In this document: one piece after another, positions 18,810 through 26,918 of the stretch | Position numbering within the stretch: position 1 is the stretch's first letter | How the letters are laid out: every line of letters begins with the position of its first letter | Assembly (NCBI GenBank): GCA_019636875.1 | Contig: JAHBWR010000001.1 | Location: 23,363-87,362 of the forward strand | Reading direction: 5' to 3' | Source of the DNA: Nitrospira sp. | Lineage (GTDB): Bacteria; Nitrospirota; Nitrospiria; Nitrospirales; Nitrospiraceae | Length of the DNA stretch: 64,000 nucleotides | The notes under the pieces: generated by a model | What the model saw: the letters and a program-made list of their open reading frames with translations, nothing else | Databases searched by the model: none | Told to the model about the DNA's origin: nothing | Translations under genes and position numbers: made by a program

Positions 18810-19997
18810 TTACCACTTGTCTGAAAATCTACCACTGACGTCCTCTCCGATGAAGTTATGCAGAATCTGGCGTTGCAAGTCCGTGAGTTCTCCATGTCCA
18901 GCTTCTCGTTCTCCAGAGGCTGTGAGAGAGTCCTTGGATGGCGGTCTCGATCGCGCGAGCAACACGTCATCCAATGCCTCGTGAGAGCTGTCGACATCTT
19001 TTTGGATGGCCACCAGCCGCTGAAGTCCGAACAAGGTTCTGGTGATTTCAGTATGCATCGCGTTTGAACTGGCCCCATAGACCAGCGAATTCCAAAATTT
19101 GGTCTCGCTGGCTTCGGGGATGGCGAGGGTCGCATAAGCAGTCAACTTTTCGATCAATGCTGACTCGGTCCGTTCAAGCCCGTCATAGGTGGGAATCGAG
19201 CGTTCAATGGGACGCTGGGAAAGGACCCGCATCGTTTCTTTCCAAACATCCTGGGAGGGGACGAGATTCCCGCCTGTACGAGGGTCTGACCCTGAACATT
19301 TGGCCTGGACAGCCAGGAGATACTGAGCCAAAAACTTCACCTTGCGGGCGGCAAGCGTGCCGGCAGGAATTCCCCAAATGTGACCGATCTCATGGTCCTG
19401 CAGCGTGGTCAGATCCGACGATTGCTGTTCCCGTTCCGCGAGTGCCAAGCGCTTTTTGAACCGCTCGGCGAAACGAAGCTGGGTTTGCAGTTCAATGACG
19501 AGGCGATGGTTCTGGTACTCGTGGGGGGTGATCTCCTCTTTGTCCCAGGCTTCCTGCAACAGGCGCAGTGTGGTTGATGGAACAGCCGAACGTGCCTGTG
19601 CCTTCAAAGTGAGAACCGTCTCGGAGGAAACCCCGCGATCGACCAGAAGTGCAGCTGCACGAGTCGCGAAGGCGTCGGCCATGAACGCGAGATGTTCGAG
19701 CGCGACGCATTGCAGCCAGGTTCTCTCCCGTCGGAGTCGAACTCGTCGTCGATATTCATTCCGTCGTTCAACCATCGCGGTGATGGATTCCTGGGTCATC
19801 GTCGTGACGGGTTTTGTCCCAGATACACAACGAGGGTCAGGACGATCAGCGACCATGAAGAGAATTTCGTCGTGCGTCACATCGAGATATTGGAGCAACA
19901 GAAGCCGAAGAATAATACGGCCTTGGATGGGTAAGCCGGCAATGGTCTCTTCGATCAGGTCTGCGGTCAACGTCGGTGAACTCAAAGTTTTCGTCAT
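18810..19997 (-). CDS. Conserved-looking protein of unknown function, 395 residues
   Basis: No recognised domain. The protein is soluble and mostly helical, with many charged heptad-like stretches (ERRNEYRRRVRLRRERTW near 90-115; TQLRFAERFKKRLALAEREQ near 185-205). HEIGHIWGI near 215 resembles the HExGH zinc-peptidase pattern. The usual HExxH spacing is present (HEIGH), but no further His or Glu ligand is obvious. The N-terminal 55 residues are hydrophobic-helical but not a membrane segment. Coding is supported by length and by normal codon use; the antisense open frames there are shadows. Function is not assigned. Confidence 0.75.
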   Translation of the reverse strand: MTKTLSSPTLTADLIEETIAGLPIQGRIILRLLLLQYLDVTHDEILFMVADRPDPRCVSGTKPVTTMTQESITAMVERRNEYRRRVRLRRERTWLQCVALEHLAFMADAFATRAAALLVDRGVSSETVLTLKAQARSAVPSTTLRLLQEAWDKEEITPHEYQNHRLVIELQTQLRFAERFKKRLALAEREQQSSDLTTLQDHEIGHIWGIPAGTLAARKVKFLAQYLLAVQAKCSGSDPRTGGNLVPSQDVWKETMRVLSQRPIERSIPTYDGLERTESALIEKLTAYATLAIPEASETKFWNSLVYGASSNAMHTEITRTLFGLQRLVAIQKDVDSSHEALDDVLLARSRPPSKDSLTASGEREAGHGELTDLQRQILHNFIGEDVSGRFSDKW

Positions 19998-20048
19998 TGT
20001 ACGTCAGTTACGTCATCTTTGTGACGAGGCGTCAAGACCATATCATGG

Positions 20049-20264
20049 TTAGGCTGTCCCCGTCTGTGGTTGCTGCTCGAGCTGAAGTGCCACGTATTCA
20101 CGAATATCCTGAATCGTTCCGGTAATAAACATCTCTCGGGGGATTTCTACCCGTACGAGTTGTGATGGGTCGATGCCCCGATCCTGCGCATAAGCTTCAT
20201 CGACATAGAGGCTTACGGAACCGTCGGGAAACCGGAGAGCATAAAGGGCAGTCGTATCAGCCAT
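20049..20264 (-). CDS. Small protein of unknown function, 71 residues
   Basis: The product starts MADTTALYALRFPDGSVSLY. It looks like a compact alpha/beta protein with alternating hydrophobic residues (VRVEIPREMFITGTIQ) and a polar Gln-rich tail. No motif is recognised. It reads in the same direction as, and lies 51 bases upstream of, the 395-residue unknown. The coding call rests on residue composition and isolated position; a short conserved Nitrospira-type protein is plausible. Confidence 0.55.
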   Translation of the reverse strand: MADTTALYALRFPDGSVSLYVDEAYAQDRGIDPSQLVRVEIPREMFITGTIQDIREYVALQLEQQPQTGTA

Positions 20265-20449
20265 GATGAGTTGATGGTCCAGATCAGGTATCCGTTAGAG
20301 GTAACACAGGCCTCGTGAGGCTGTCAAAGCGGCTCTCAGACGGGGGAGCTTCGAAACAGACTACGAGACCAGTCTACTGTGGTAGCGATGTGAGGTGGGA
20401 AGGTCGAACCATCCGTTTGGCCTCTTCGGCGTCTATGGCTTACAAAGCA

Positions 20450-20483
20450 GAAGGGCCTCCGGTCCTCTGACCGAAAGCCCTTC
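20450..20483 (-). terminator. Hairpin terminator after the Cld-family gene
   Basis: GAAGGGC pairs with GCCCTTC and, inside, CGGTC pairs with GACCG around a four-base loop. It begins about 55 bases after the stop of the Cld-family gene on the minus strand and is followed there by the T-containing TGCTTTGT. A fully U-rich tail is lacking, so efficiency is uncertain. Confidence 0.55.
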
Positions 20484-20538
20484 ACGATGACGACTACGTG
20501 GGAGATAAGGATGAGGAAGTTACTCCTCGAGGATGCTC

Positions 20539-21261
20539 TTAGCCCCCCAGCGTATCGAGGGTTTCCTTGAGACTTTTACGGATGCAGGTGAAGATCGGGG
20601 TGTCCCGCAACGTATAGCGCGAGCCCTCCGTTTCGCGGAGCGCCATCACTAGATCCAGAAAATCTTCAGGTTTGTCGCTCTCAAATGCGACGACCCATTC
20701 TTGATCATCCAACCCGAAGGAATAGGTGGTGTTCAGCTTGACGGAAGGGAATCGATGCCCGACCTCGATATGCTCATCCATCATTCCCTGGCGAGCTGCT
20801 TTTGTCAGCAGAAACCATTCTCGCGTTTTCAAGAAGGGATACACAAAGATGTATTTGCCCTTTCCAGGCACCACGGTCAGGCGCTTTCCCTCCTGTCCTG
20901 CATGTGAATGGTGATCTACATAGACCGACCGCTTGGTCATTGCCAGATAGGAATAGGGCGTCGACAAATACTGTCCGAGCCCGGATGCGAGGATTTTAGC
21001 ACTCATGTCCTGAAACAAATCCAGGTCATAGCTGATACGCCAGAGCATAAAATCACAGTCCCCACGGATACCGACCGCTGAGTAAGGAACTACCAACACT
21101 TTGCCGTTGAAGTCTTCCACGGCTCGTAGAAATTCTTGTTTGCCTTGAGTGCGCACATCCTCCGGCAGGCGGCGCCACGCTGGATCCACTTTGTAAAAGA
21201 TGAAGTTTACGAACTGCCGACGAGGCGTCTGGGCAGGTTGGGGTGTGTCCGGAGTCGACAT
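20539..21261 (-). CDS. Chlorite-dismutase-family heme protein, probably coproheme decarboxylase (ChdC/HemQ-like)
   Basis: The 240-residue protein has the Cld fold signatures: RRQFVNFIFYKVDPAWR at the start of the ferredoxin-like half and TTYSFGLDDQEWVVAFE in the second. Tyr141 and Lys145 in YPFLK match the catalytic Tyr and Lys of coproheme decarboxylase, with proximal His 164 or 169. The distal Arg needed for chlorite dismutation (in K-R-K-L-Y-H) is a Leu (position 176). There is no signal peptide, unlike the exported Nitrospira Cld. It would convert coproheme to heme b. AAGGAG precedes ATG 21261. Confidence 0.85.
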   Translation of the reverse strand: MSTPDTPQPAQTPRRQFVNFIFYKVDPAWRRLPEDVRTQGKQEFLRAVEDFNGKVLVVPYSAVGIRGDCDFMLWRISYDLDLFQDMSAKILASGLGQYLSTPYSYLAMTKRSVYVDHHSHAGQEGKRLTVVPGKGKYIFVYPFLKTREWFLLTKAARQGMMDEHIEVGHRFPSVKLNTTYSFGLDDQEWVVAFESDKPEDFLDLVMALRETEGSRYTLRDTPIFTCIRKSLKETLDTLGG

Positions 21262-21313
21262 TCAAAGCTCCTTTAGATAGGTAGAAGTAAAACGCATATT
21301 TTGTTTTTCTTTC

Positions 21314-21342
21314 GTTTAGCATTTCCGCTTCAGTCTTGTCAA
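21314..21342 (-). promoter_or_regulatory. Putative promoter of the Cld-family gene
   Basis: On the minus strand TTGACA (21337-21342) is separated by 17 bases from CTAAAC (21314-21319), preceded by TG. The start codon lies about 50 bases downstream. The -35 is perfect; the -10 is weak. Confidence 0.45.
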
Positions 21343-21406
21343 CGGGAAGACTAGGCTGAGAAGCGTTCATTGACAGGCTCTCTTCGGTTCTGTTAGTCGC
21401 AATCGC

Positions 21407-22003
21407 ATGAACTGTGATTGGCGGTGGGCAATAGGATGGGTATCGGCCTGCTCATGGTGCTTCGTCAGTCCGGTGACAGCAATTGAAGTGCACCCATCAC
21501 AGACGAAAATCCAGACCGCTCTCGATCGAGGGAGAAGCGCTGGTGCTCAGCATCAGCCGCCCGAGAGATGGTATGCCCGCTTCGGAGGCACTGGCGAGCT
21601 GGAAGCCGGTGGGTTCCTTCTGACGAAACTTGGCAGCTTGTCCGTGATGGCCACGCATATGGCGAGGCGTGGACTGGACCCAAGTGCGACGGACATTGCT
21701 CAAGTGGTGGGGACCCCGACCATGCTGGTGAATGCCGTCATATTCGGTGATGATCCATCCTTTGCGACGGATAGTTATATGTTGTTTGATCAGAAGGGAA
21801 AGACCATCAAGCCTGTCATGGTTCGTGTCGACGGCCAAGCTGAACGGAGTACTGCATGGCCCGAAAAGCCCCGATTCAAGGCAAAGATTGTGGCGTCTTT
21901 CGCCTATACTAACTTCGATCCCTCGGCAACGACAACCATTACGCTGTATCCGGCGCACGGTGGAGAGATCAGTTTCTCTCTCGACTTTGCACAGATTGAA
22001 TAG
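21407..22003 (+). CDS. Exported protein of unknown function, 198 residues
   Basis: A hydrophobic N-terminus (AIGWVSACSWCFVSPVTA) ending near residue 25 looks like a signal peptide. The mature part begins IEVHPSQTKIQTALDRGR, then WYARFGGTGELEAGGFLLTKLG and a beta-rich half (SYMLFDQKGKTIKPVMVRVDG, then ATTTITLYPAHGGEISFSLD). No family is recognised. The second half may be an immunoglobulin-like or lipocalin-like sheet. It is upstream of cinA by 15 bases and may be cotranscribed. Its own start lies in the region shared with the divergent Cld-family gene. Confidence 0.7.
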   Translation: MNCDWRWAIGWVSACSWCFVSPVTAIEVHPSQTKIQTALDRGRSAGAQHQPPERWYARFGGTGELEAGGFLLTKLGSLSVMATHMARRGLDPSATDIAQVVGTPTMLVNAVIFGDDPSFATDSYMLFDQKGKTIKPVMVRVDGQAERSTAWPEKPRFKAKIVASFAYTNFDPSATTTITLYPAHGGEISFSLDFAQIE

Positions 22004-22018
22004 AACGTTCTCCTGGCC

Positions 22019-23314
22019 ATGTCTATGCGTGCACGAAACGATCGGTCCTTCATTGCAGGAACCATTGCGATCGGCTCCGAACTGCTGGTGGGAGGCCGAA
22101 CAGACAGCAATTCACTCTTCATCACTGATGTTCTTGGTGCGATCGGTGTAGAAGTGCGGTTTAAATCCATTGTGGGTGATAATCGATCGGATATCGAGAG
22201 GGTCTTGAAGACAGCCTGTAACCGTGCCGGAATCGTGATAGTGACGGGAGGGCTTGGCCCCACTGTCGATGACCGTACCAGGGAGGCCATCGCAGCCGTC
22301 ACTGGGGCCCGACTTGCACGCCGCAAAGAGGCCCTTGAAGGAATGAAGGCACGGTTGGCGCAGTGGGGACGAATACCGAATAAAGGACAGTTGCGACAGG
22401 CGCTGATTCCCTCCCAAGCCATTGTATTACCCAATCCGGTGGGGTCGGCGCCAGGTTTTTCGTTGGTGTGGCGTGGTACACACATTATTGCCTTACCCGG
22501 CGTCCCGAGTGAGATGCGTGCAATGGTTGAGCAGTCAGTGATTCCCTATCTGATTTCTCAACTCAAGCCTTCCAAGAGCCGAGGTCGGCAGCCTCTGACA
22601 CGCCTGGTGTTTCACACGTGGGGTATGTCGGAAGCCGACGTGGATGCCAAGTTAACAGGACTCATAAAGAAGAGTCTGCCGGTTGCTCTAGGGCTACTCG
22701 CGTCCCCAACAGGGGTCCTAGTGTCACTGACTACCGAGGCAGGACGGGCTCTCAAGGAAGATGCGTTGATATCATTGGCCGAGGAAGTGCGCACACGATT
22801 GGGTGAATGGATCTATGCTGAGGGACAGGATACGATGGAGGAGGTCGTTGGCCGACTCTTGCATGGGCAGAGACGGACCGTTGCGGTAGCGGAATCCTGC
22901 ACCGGGGGACTCATTGCCTACCGGTTGACGCAGGTGCCGGGATCGTCCTCTTATCTTGATCGGGCGGTCGTGTGCTACAGCAATCAGGCAAAGATGGAAT
23001 TGCTTGGTGTTCCGGAACATCTTTTACGCGAGCATGGTGCCGTCAGTCGTGAAGTGGCTGAGGCCATGGCCAAGGGGATGCGTGAACGAACCGGCGTGTC
23101 AGTGGCGTTGAGTGTCACAGGCATTGCGGGACCTGGTGGTGCGACCGAGACGAAACCAGTCGGCCTCGTGTATATCGGACTCGATGGTGGCAGAGACGAC
23201 ATGATGACCAGAGAGTTTCGATTCCACGGCGATCGATCCGTGATTCGACAGCGCGCCGCACAGGCCGCTCTTGATATGCTCCGGCGGTGGCTCATGAACA
23301 AAGGCAACCTATGA
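22019..23314 (+). CDS. cinA: CinA family protein (nicotinamide-nucleotide amidohydrolase)
   Basis: The 431-residue protein has both usual domains. Residues about 8-180 are the MoCF/COG1058 domain (TGGLGPTVDDRTREAI, GVPSEMRAM), which in homologues is a pyrophosphatase for ADP-ribose or similar. Residues about 270-425 are the CinA/PncC domain (VAVAESCTGGLIAYRLT, SVTGIAGPGGATETKPVGLVY), which deamidates nicotinamide mononucleotide. It lies in an ATGA overlap with thpR. In several bacteria cinA precedes thpR and recA; here recA is 11 kb away. Confidence 0.93.
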   Translation: MSMRARNDRSFIAGTIAIGSELLVGGRTDSNSLFITDVLGAIGVEVRFKSIVGDNRSDIERVLKTACNRAGIVIVTGGLGPTVDDRTREAIAAVTGARLARRKEALEGMKARLAQWGRIPNKGQLRQALIPSQAIVLPNPVGSAPGFSLVWRGTHIIALPGVPSEMRAMVEQSVIPYLISQLKPSKSRGRQPLTRLVFHTWGMSEADVDAKLTGLIKKSLPVALGLLASPTGVLVSLTTEAGRALKEDALISLAEEVRTRLGEWIYAEGQDTMEEVVGRLLHGQRRTVAVAESCTGGLIAYRLTQVPGSSSYLDRAVVCYSNQAKMELLGVPEHLLREHGAVSREVAEAMAKGMRERTGVSVALSVTGIAGPGGATETKPVGLVYIGLDGGRDDMMTREFRFHGDRSVIRQRAAQAALDMLRRWLMNKGNL

Positions 23315-23925
23315 TACGGGCATTTCTTGCTGTAGAGATCAGTGATGACCTTCGGGCAGGCCTCGTCCGAGTGCAGCACGACATGAAAGAACGACTCACG
23401 CCCCATTTATCCAAAGACGTTCGCATTACCTGGGGTCAGCCTAATTCGTTCCATCTGACCGTCCGGTTTCTGGGACTGACGGACGAGAAACTGTTGCCGT
23501 TGATGCAGGAGGCTCTAGCCAGGATCAATCAACCTCGCCCAGTCATGGAGATTCCCGTCGAACGGCTCGAAGCATTTCCGACGCTCCACAAGCCACGGGT
23601 GCTGTGGGTCGGACCGTCTGAGGAGTGGTTGCGGAGTGACGCTGCCACGCAGCTCTCGACTTGGCAGCAACACGTTGAATCCTGTTGCTGCTCGTTGGGG
23701 GTCGCGCCGGATGACAAATCGTTCACCCCCCATTTGACACTCGCACGGATCAAGATGGGTGAGCGACAGGTGGGGCCACTGCTGGCACAGAGCGGCGTCT
23801 GTGATCAACCTCTAACGTTGGGAAAAATCACGGTGGAGTCACTCGCGCTGATAAAAAGCGATCTCAGGCCGACCGGCCCACGGTATACCAAGCTATGGGA
23901 CGTGAAGGTGGGTGGCAGCAGTTAG
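23311..23925 (+). CDS. thpR: RNA 2',3'-cyclic phosphodiesterase (2H family, LigT/ThpR)
   Basis: Starting from ATG 23311 in the cinA stop (MIRAFLAVEISDD), the 204-residue protein carries both catalytic His-x-Thr motifs of the 2H superfamily. These are HLT at residue 48 (SFHLTVRFLG) and HLT in TPHLTLARI near residue 142. The enzyme opens 2',3'-cyclic phosphates on RNA ends. The tail (KLWDVKVGGSS) is short. The start matches the family, whereas an upstream in-frame start at 23287 does not. Confidence 0.93.
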   Translation: MIRAFLAVEISDDLRAGLVRVQHDMKERLTPHLSKDVRITWGQPNSFHLTVRFLGLTDEKLLPLMQEALARINQPRPVMEIPVERLEAFPTLHKPRVLWVGPSEEWLRSDAATQLSTWQQHVESCCCSLGVAPDDKSFTPHLTLARIKMGERQVGPLLAQSGVCDQPLTLGKITVESLALIKSDLRPTGPRYTKLWDVKVGGSS

Positions 23926-23968
23926 CGCCTGCGTCTCGTGATGCAAAGCGATCTGAGACGCCAACACC

Positions 23969-24517
23969 TCATGGTTCGAGGAGCGGAATCAACGCGGTGT
24001 GTCCCTGTGTGCGGGCTAAATCCACGGGACGCTCACCCGCTGTCATTCTGGCATTCTTGTCCGCTCCGTGCCGGAGTAACAGTGTGACAATTTCTCGGTC
24101 GCCTCGAAATGCACCAATGTGCAATAGCGTGACACCACCCATCGGCGCCTGAAGGTTGACGTCGGCTCCTTTTTCAAGAAGGAGTGCGAGCACGTCCAGC
24201 CGTCGCTCTTGTCCCGCGACGAAGAGCGGTGAGACGCTGTCCTGCCTTGCGGGAGTCACCGTAGCCCCTCGTTCTAAAAGAAGGGCGACCACATCTCGGT
24301 GCCCGTTCTTCGCTGCCATGAAGATCGGCGTGTTCCCTTGCTCATCGGCTGCCTGAGTACTGACTCCTTGTTCAAGGAATGTTTGCACGCGAAGGACATT
24401 CCCTTCCGCCGCAGCCTTGCGCAATTGTTCCTCCGGCGACGTCGCACAGCCAGTGATGAGGATGAGTGCAAGTACAGAAAAGATTCGCTTCCAATCTTGG
24501 GTCTTAATTCTCGTCAT
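23969..24517 (-). CDS. Ankyrin-repeat lipoprotein
   Basis: From ATG 24517 the protein starts MTRIKTQDWKRIFSVLALILITGC, a type II lipoprotein signal with the lipobox I-T-G-C, so it is probably membrane-anchored in the periplasm. About four ankyrin repeats follow (GNTPIFMAAKNGHRDVVALLLERGA is the clearest). These are protein-binding modules. An upstream in-frame ATG at 24547 adds 10 residues before the basic stretch and is less likely. The partner is unknown. It is convergent with thpR. Confidence 0.88.
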   Translation of the reverse strand: MTRIKTQDWKRIFSVLALILITGCATSPEEQLRKAAAEGNVLRVQTFLEQGVSTQAADEQGNTPIFMAAKNGHRDVVALLLERGATVTPARQDSVSPLFVAGQERRLDVLALLLEKGADVNLQAPMGGVTLLHIGAFRGDREIVTLLLRHGADKNARMTAGERPVDLARTQGHTALIPLLEP

Positions 24518-24550
24518 GCATCGTTTCTTGGAAGAAGTTTCAGACAAGAG

Positions 24551-24760
24551 CTAATATCGGGAGGTAGTTTCGAGCTGTGAAAAAGAGAGTCGCATCAGGG
24601 CCCGCATTTCTTTGAATTCATCTCGAAATTGATCTCGGATCGCTTGTGACCCATGCCGAATGCCTGAATAGCCCTCGGCGATTTGGCAGATTTCGCCACG
24701 AAGGGCTTCGGCAACTATGCCAAAGTGCCGCTTGATTTCTTCAACCTGTGCATCAGTCAT
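24551..24760 (-). CDS. Small helical protein of unknown function, ~69 residues
   Basis: With ATG 24760 the protein starts MTDAQVEEIKRHFGIVAEAL. It is predicted to be one or two helices with a charged amphipathic pattern (IRDQFRDEFKEMRALMRLSF). The longer frame from 24811 adds 17 residues lacking that pattern. It directly precedes the ankyrin lipoprotein gene on the same strand (34 bases to its start), so cotranscription is likely. No family is recognised. Confidence 0.55.
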   Translation of the reverse strand: MTDAQVEEIKRHFGIVAEALRGEICQIAEGYSGIRHGSQAIRDQFRDEFKEMRALMRLSFSQLETTSRY

Positions 24761-24860
24761 GGCCCGTCTGTATAGACTGATCAAATGGGAAAAGCAACGG
24801 CTGTCCTTCAATCAATTTCTGTAGCAATGGGCATTCTCATGTAAGACCGAATTGGTAATG

Positions 24861-25928
24861 TTATGCCAAGGTTGGATAGTCACTGTAGCCGTCAGGTCCT
24901 CCGCCATAGAGCCGATCGTAGTTGACCTCGTTGAGTGGTGCCTGTTCGGCGAATCGTTCGACCAAGTCTGGATTGGCGATATAGGGACGTCCATAGACAA
25001 TCGCGTCGGCTGCTCCGCTGCTCACTGTTACCTCGCCACTTTCACGAGTATAACTCCCATTGGTCATGAGGACACCGTGGAAATGTTGTCGAGCAGTTGC
25101 CAAGATGGCTTGTTCTTCCGGCAGCGCATGATTTTCATGTCGGATTTCAAGAAAAGCGATCTTACGTTGACTCATTTCCTGTGCGATGTACGTCACTAGC
25201 GCGTTTGGTTGAGTGTCACTCATGTCATTGAATGGGACCAGCGGTGAGATCCGAACGGCCACACGCCCGGCGCCCCAGACGCCGATGACGGCGTCTGTCA
25301 CCTGCAACAGAAACCGGGCACGGTTGGGGATAGGACCTCCATAGGAGTCCGTTCGGGCGTTCACACCATCACGTAAAAAGTTATCAATCAAGTAGCCGTG
25401 TGCACCATGGACCTGGACCCCGTCAAACCCTGCCAGTTTGGCATTCTGCGCAGCAAGCCGGAACATCTCCACATATCGTGGTATCTCCTCGGTGCGGAGC
25501 GCGCGAGGGACTTCGTAGGGTTTCAATCCCTGTGGTGTCTGAGTCGTCTCGTTGCGAATTGCTATGGCGCTGCTGGAGACCGGTTGTTCACCGTCATTCA
25601 AGAGTGAATGGGCTGCTCTGCCGGGATGCCAAATTTGCATGAAGATCCGGCCTCCCTTGGCATGCACCGCATCCGTGACACGTTTCCAGCCTGCGACATG
25701 CGCAGGACTGTAAATGCCGCCTTCACCCATAAAGGCGCAGGCGTGGGCATCGACCATCGTACATTCTGTCATGATGAGCCCGCTCGACGCGCGCTGGGAA
25801 TAGTAGTCGACCATCATGTCGTTGGGAATGTGTGTCGAGCCAGCGCGCACGCGAGTGAGGGGAGCCATCACGATGCGGTTTGGTAGGAGCAGATCTCCAA
25901 CTTGGAGTGGGGTAAACAATGTGGGCAT
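24861..25928 (-). CDS. Old Yellow Enzyme family ene-reductase (NemA-like)
   Basis: The 355-residue flavoprotein has the OYE TIM-barrel layout: LFTPLQVGDLLLPNRIVMAPLTR at the start (FMN contacts) and QIWHPGRAAH. HGAHGYLIDNFLRDG supplies the substrate-binding His pair, SYGG and YGRPYIANPDLVER complete the site. Such enzymes reduce activated alkenes, nitrate esters or maleimides with NAD(P)H. The physiological substrate is unclear. It is a single gene; no regulator is adjacent. Confidence 0.93.
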   Translation of the reverse strand: MPTLFTPLQVGDLLLPNRIVMAPLTRVRAGSTHIPNDMMVDYYSQRASSGLIMTECTMVDAHACAFMGEGGIYSPAHVAGWKRVTDAVHAKGGRIFMQIWHPGRAAHSLLNDGEQPVSSSAIAIRNETTQTPQGLKPYEVPRALRTEEIPRYVEMFRLAAQNAKLAGFDGVQVHGAHGYLIDNFLRDGVNARTDSYGGPIPNRARFLLQVTDAVIGVWGAGRVAVRISPLVPFNDMSDTQPNALVTYIAQEMSQRKIAFLEIRHENHALPEEQAILATARQHFHGVLMTNGSYTRESGEVTVSSGAADAIVYGRPYIANPDLVERFAEQAPLNEVNYDRLYGGGPDGYSDYPTLA

Positions 25929-26049
25929 GGGCTATCCTTTACGTAACGAGTTAAGCGTTGGCAGAAGAATTTATAAGTGAGATGGTGGGGGAGTCAAGGT
26001 TGCGGAGAGAACTGCCCTCGATCAAGACACTGATACAAACGTGACGAAG

Positions 26050-26280
26050 CTAGTGGTAGGCAAATACGTCCATCTGAACCGATTTGATCGGCTTGGCTTC
26101 TCCGCGCACCATTCGGCGAACTCGTTCTGTGGTATCTCGGCTGAACACCGCTTCCCCGCAATGAAGGCAGACGGTTGCGGGAATTTGCTCAACCTGCACC
26201 GGTTTGCCATCGATGTCAAAAACTTCGCTGATGGGTTCTTCACGACTTTCGGTTTTTCCACACACATGACACCGAAACAT
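26050..26280 (-). CDS. YgiT/MqsA-type zinc-finger protein, putative antitoxin
   Basis: The 76-residue protein has two CxxC pairs (RCHVCGK, VCLHCGEAVF) and matches the N-terminal zinc-binding half of MqsA/YgiT antitoxins, without the C-terminal HTH of full MqsA. It starts two bases after the stop of the DUF4258 gene. Such two-gene units behave as toxin-antitoxin modules in several bacteria, so this is a likely antitoxin. Experimental support for this pair is not claimed. Confidence 0.8.
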   Translation of the reverse strand: MFRCHVCGKTESREEPISEVFDIDGKPVQVEQIPATVCLHCGEAVFSRDTTERVRRMVRGEAKPIKSVQMDVFAYH

Positions 26281-26282
26281 GG

Positions 26283-26591
26283 CTACCTCCGTCTGCTGTA
26301 ATCATACCACTCAGTAGGATCTGGCTGATAGATCGTGATGATCTTCAGCAGGTCAGAATCCACACGTGAGACCTGAATGTGTAGTGGCCGATCCGCGGCG
26401 GTAAACCCGAGCAAGAGGCTACTGGGTGCGTACTTGTCCTCTGGATAGTCTTCAATAATCGTGGCTCGTGCTCCAGCCTGTCGGATTTCCAAGTCGCTGA
26501 TATTGCGTTCGACGGCACGTTTGAACGCATGGTGGCTAAATTCGAATTCACCAGCGGATAATTGTCGACGTATATCGTCCAACGTTTTCAT
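26283..26591 (-). CDS. DUF4258 family protein, putative toxin
   Basis: The 102-residue protein starts with the DUF4258 pattern: FSHHAFKRAVERNISDLEI, then YPEDKYAPSSLLLGF and the RPLHIQV strand. This RelE/BrnT-like group includes mRNA interferase candidates. The gene precedes the YgiT-type gene by two bases, with toxin first as in mqsRA. Function is inferred from this pairing. A transposase relic lies just upstream. Confidence 0.8.
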   Translation of the reverse strand: MKTLDDIRRQLSAGEFEFSHHAFKRAVERNISDLEIRQAGARATIIEDYPEDKYAPSSLLLGFTAADRPLHIQVSRVDSDLLKIITIYQPDPTEWYDYSRRR

Positions 26592-26644
26592 CAGGTGAGC
26601 GTGCGGCGACTATAGCGGAAGTCTACATTCAGCACAACGTGAGG

Positions 26645-26767
26645 GTAGGTGAGTCTAATACGCTGTACCATCAGGCGGTTCATAATTATGGGTACAGCCA
26701 GCGAGAAGTTACGGATGTGTTGGGGCTGCACTACGCCACGGACAGCCGAATCGCCAACAGGCCGTGA
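26645..26767 (+). pseudogene. 3'-terminal relic of a REP-associated (Y1) transposase
   Basis: A 40-codon open stretch with no start codon reads ...HQAVHNYGYSQREVTDVLG, then LHYATDSRIANRP and a stop. This is the C-terminal HTH tail of REP-associated tyrosine transposases, where AVxxYGYSQxEIAxxLGxHYSTVSR is usual. The catalytic HUH domain is absent upstream, where the DUF4258 gene begins. The rest of the 26592-26918 gap holds nothing else that I recognise. Confidence 0.65.
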
Positions 26768-26918
26768 TGCAAGAAACAAGACTTGGCCCTAATACGATAA
26801 TACGATTTCTTGATACTGTCTCGTGGACAGGGAAGCTTACAAGTGGATAGCCTATCCGCTGGCGTATCGAACTCTCAATAGCGGGGTATGGAGCACCCTG
26901 CAAGCGAGGCCGGGTAAT

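Noticed and set aside
20539..21261. Calling this a true chlorite dismutase
   Set aside because: The key distal Arg is Leu and there is no export signal; family membership stands but the reaction is probably different.
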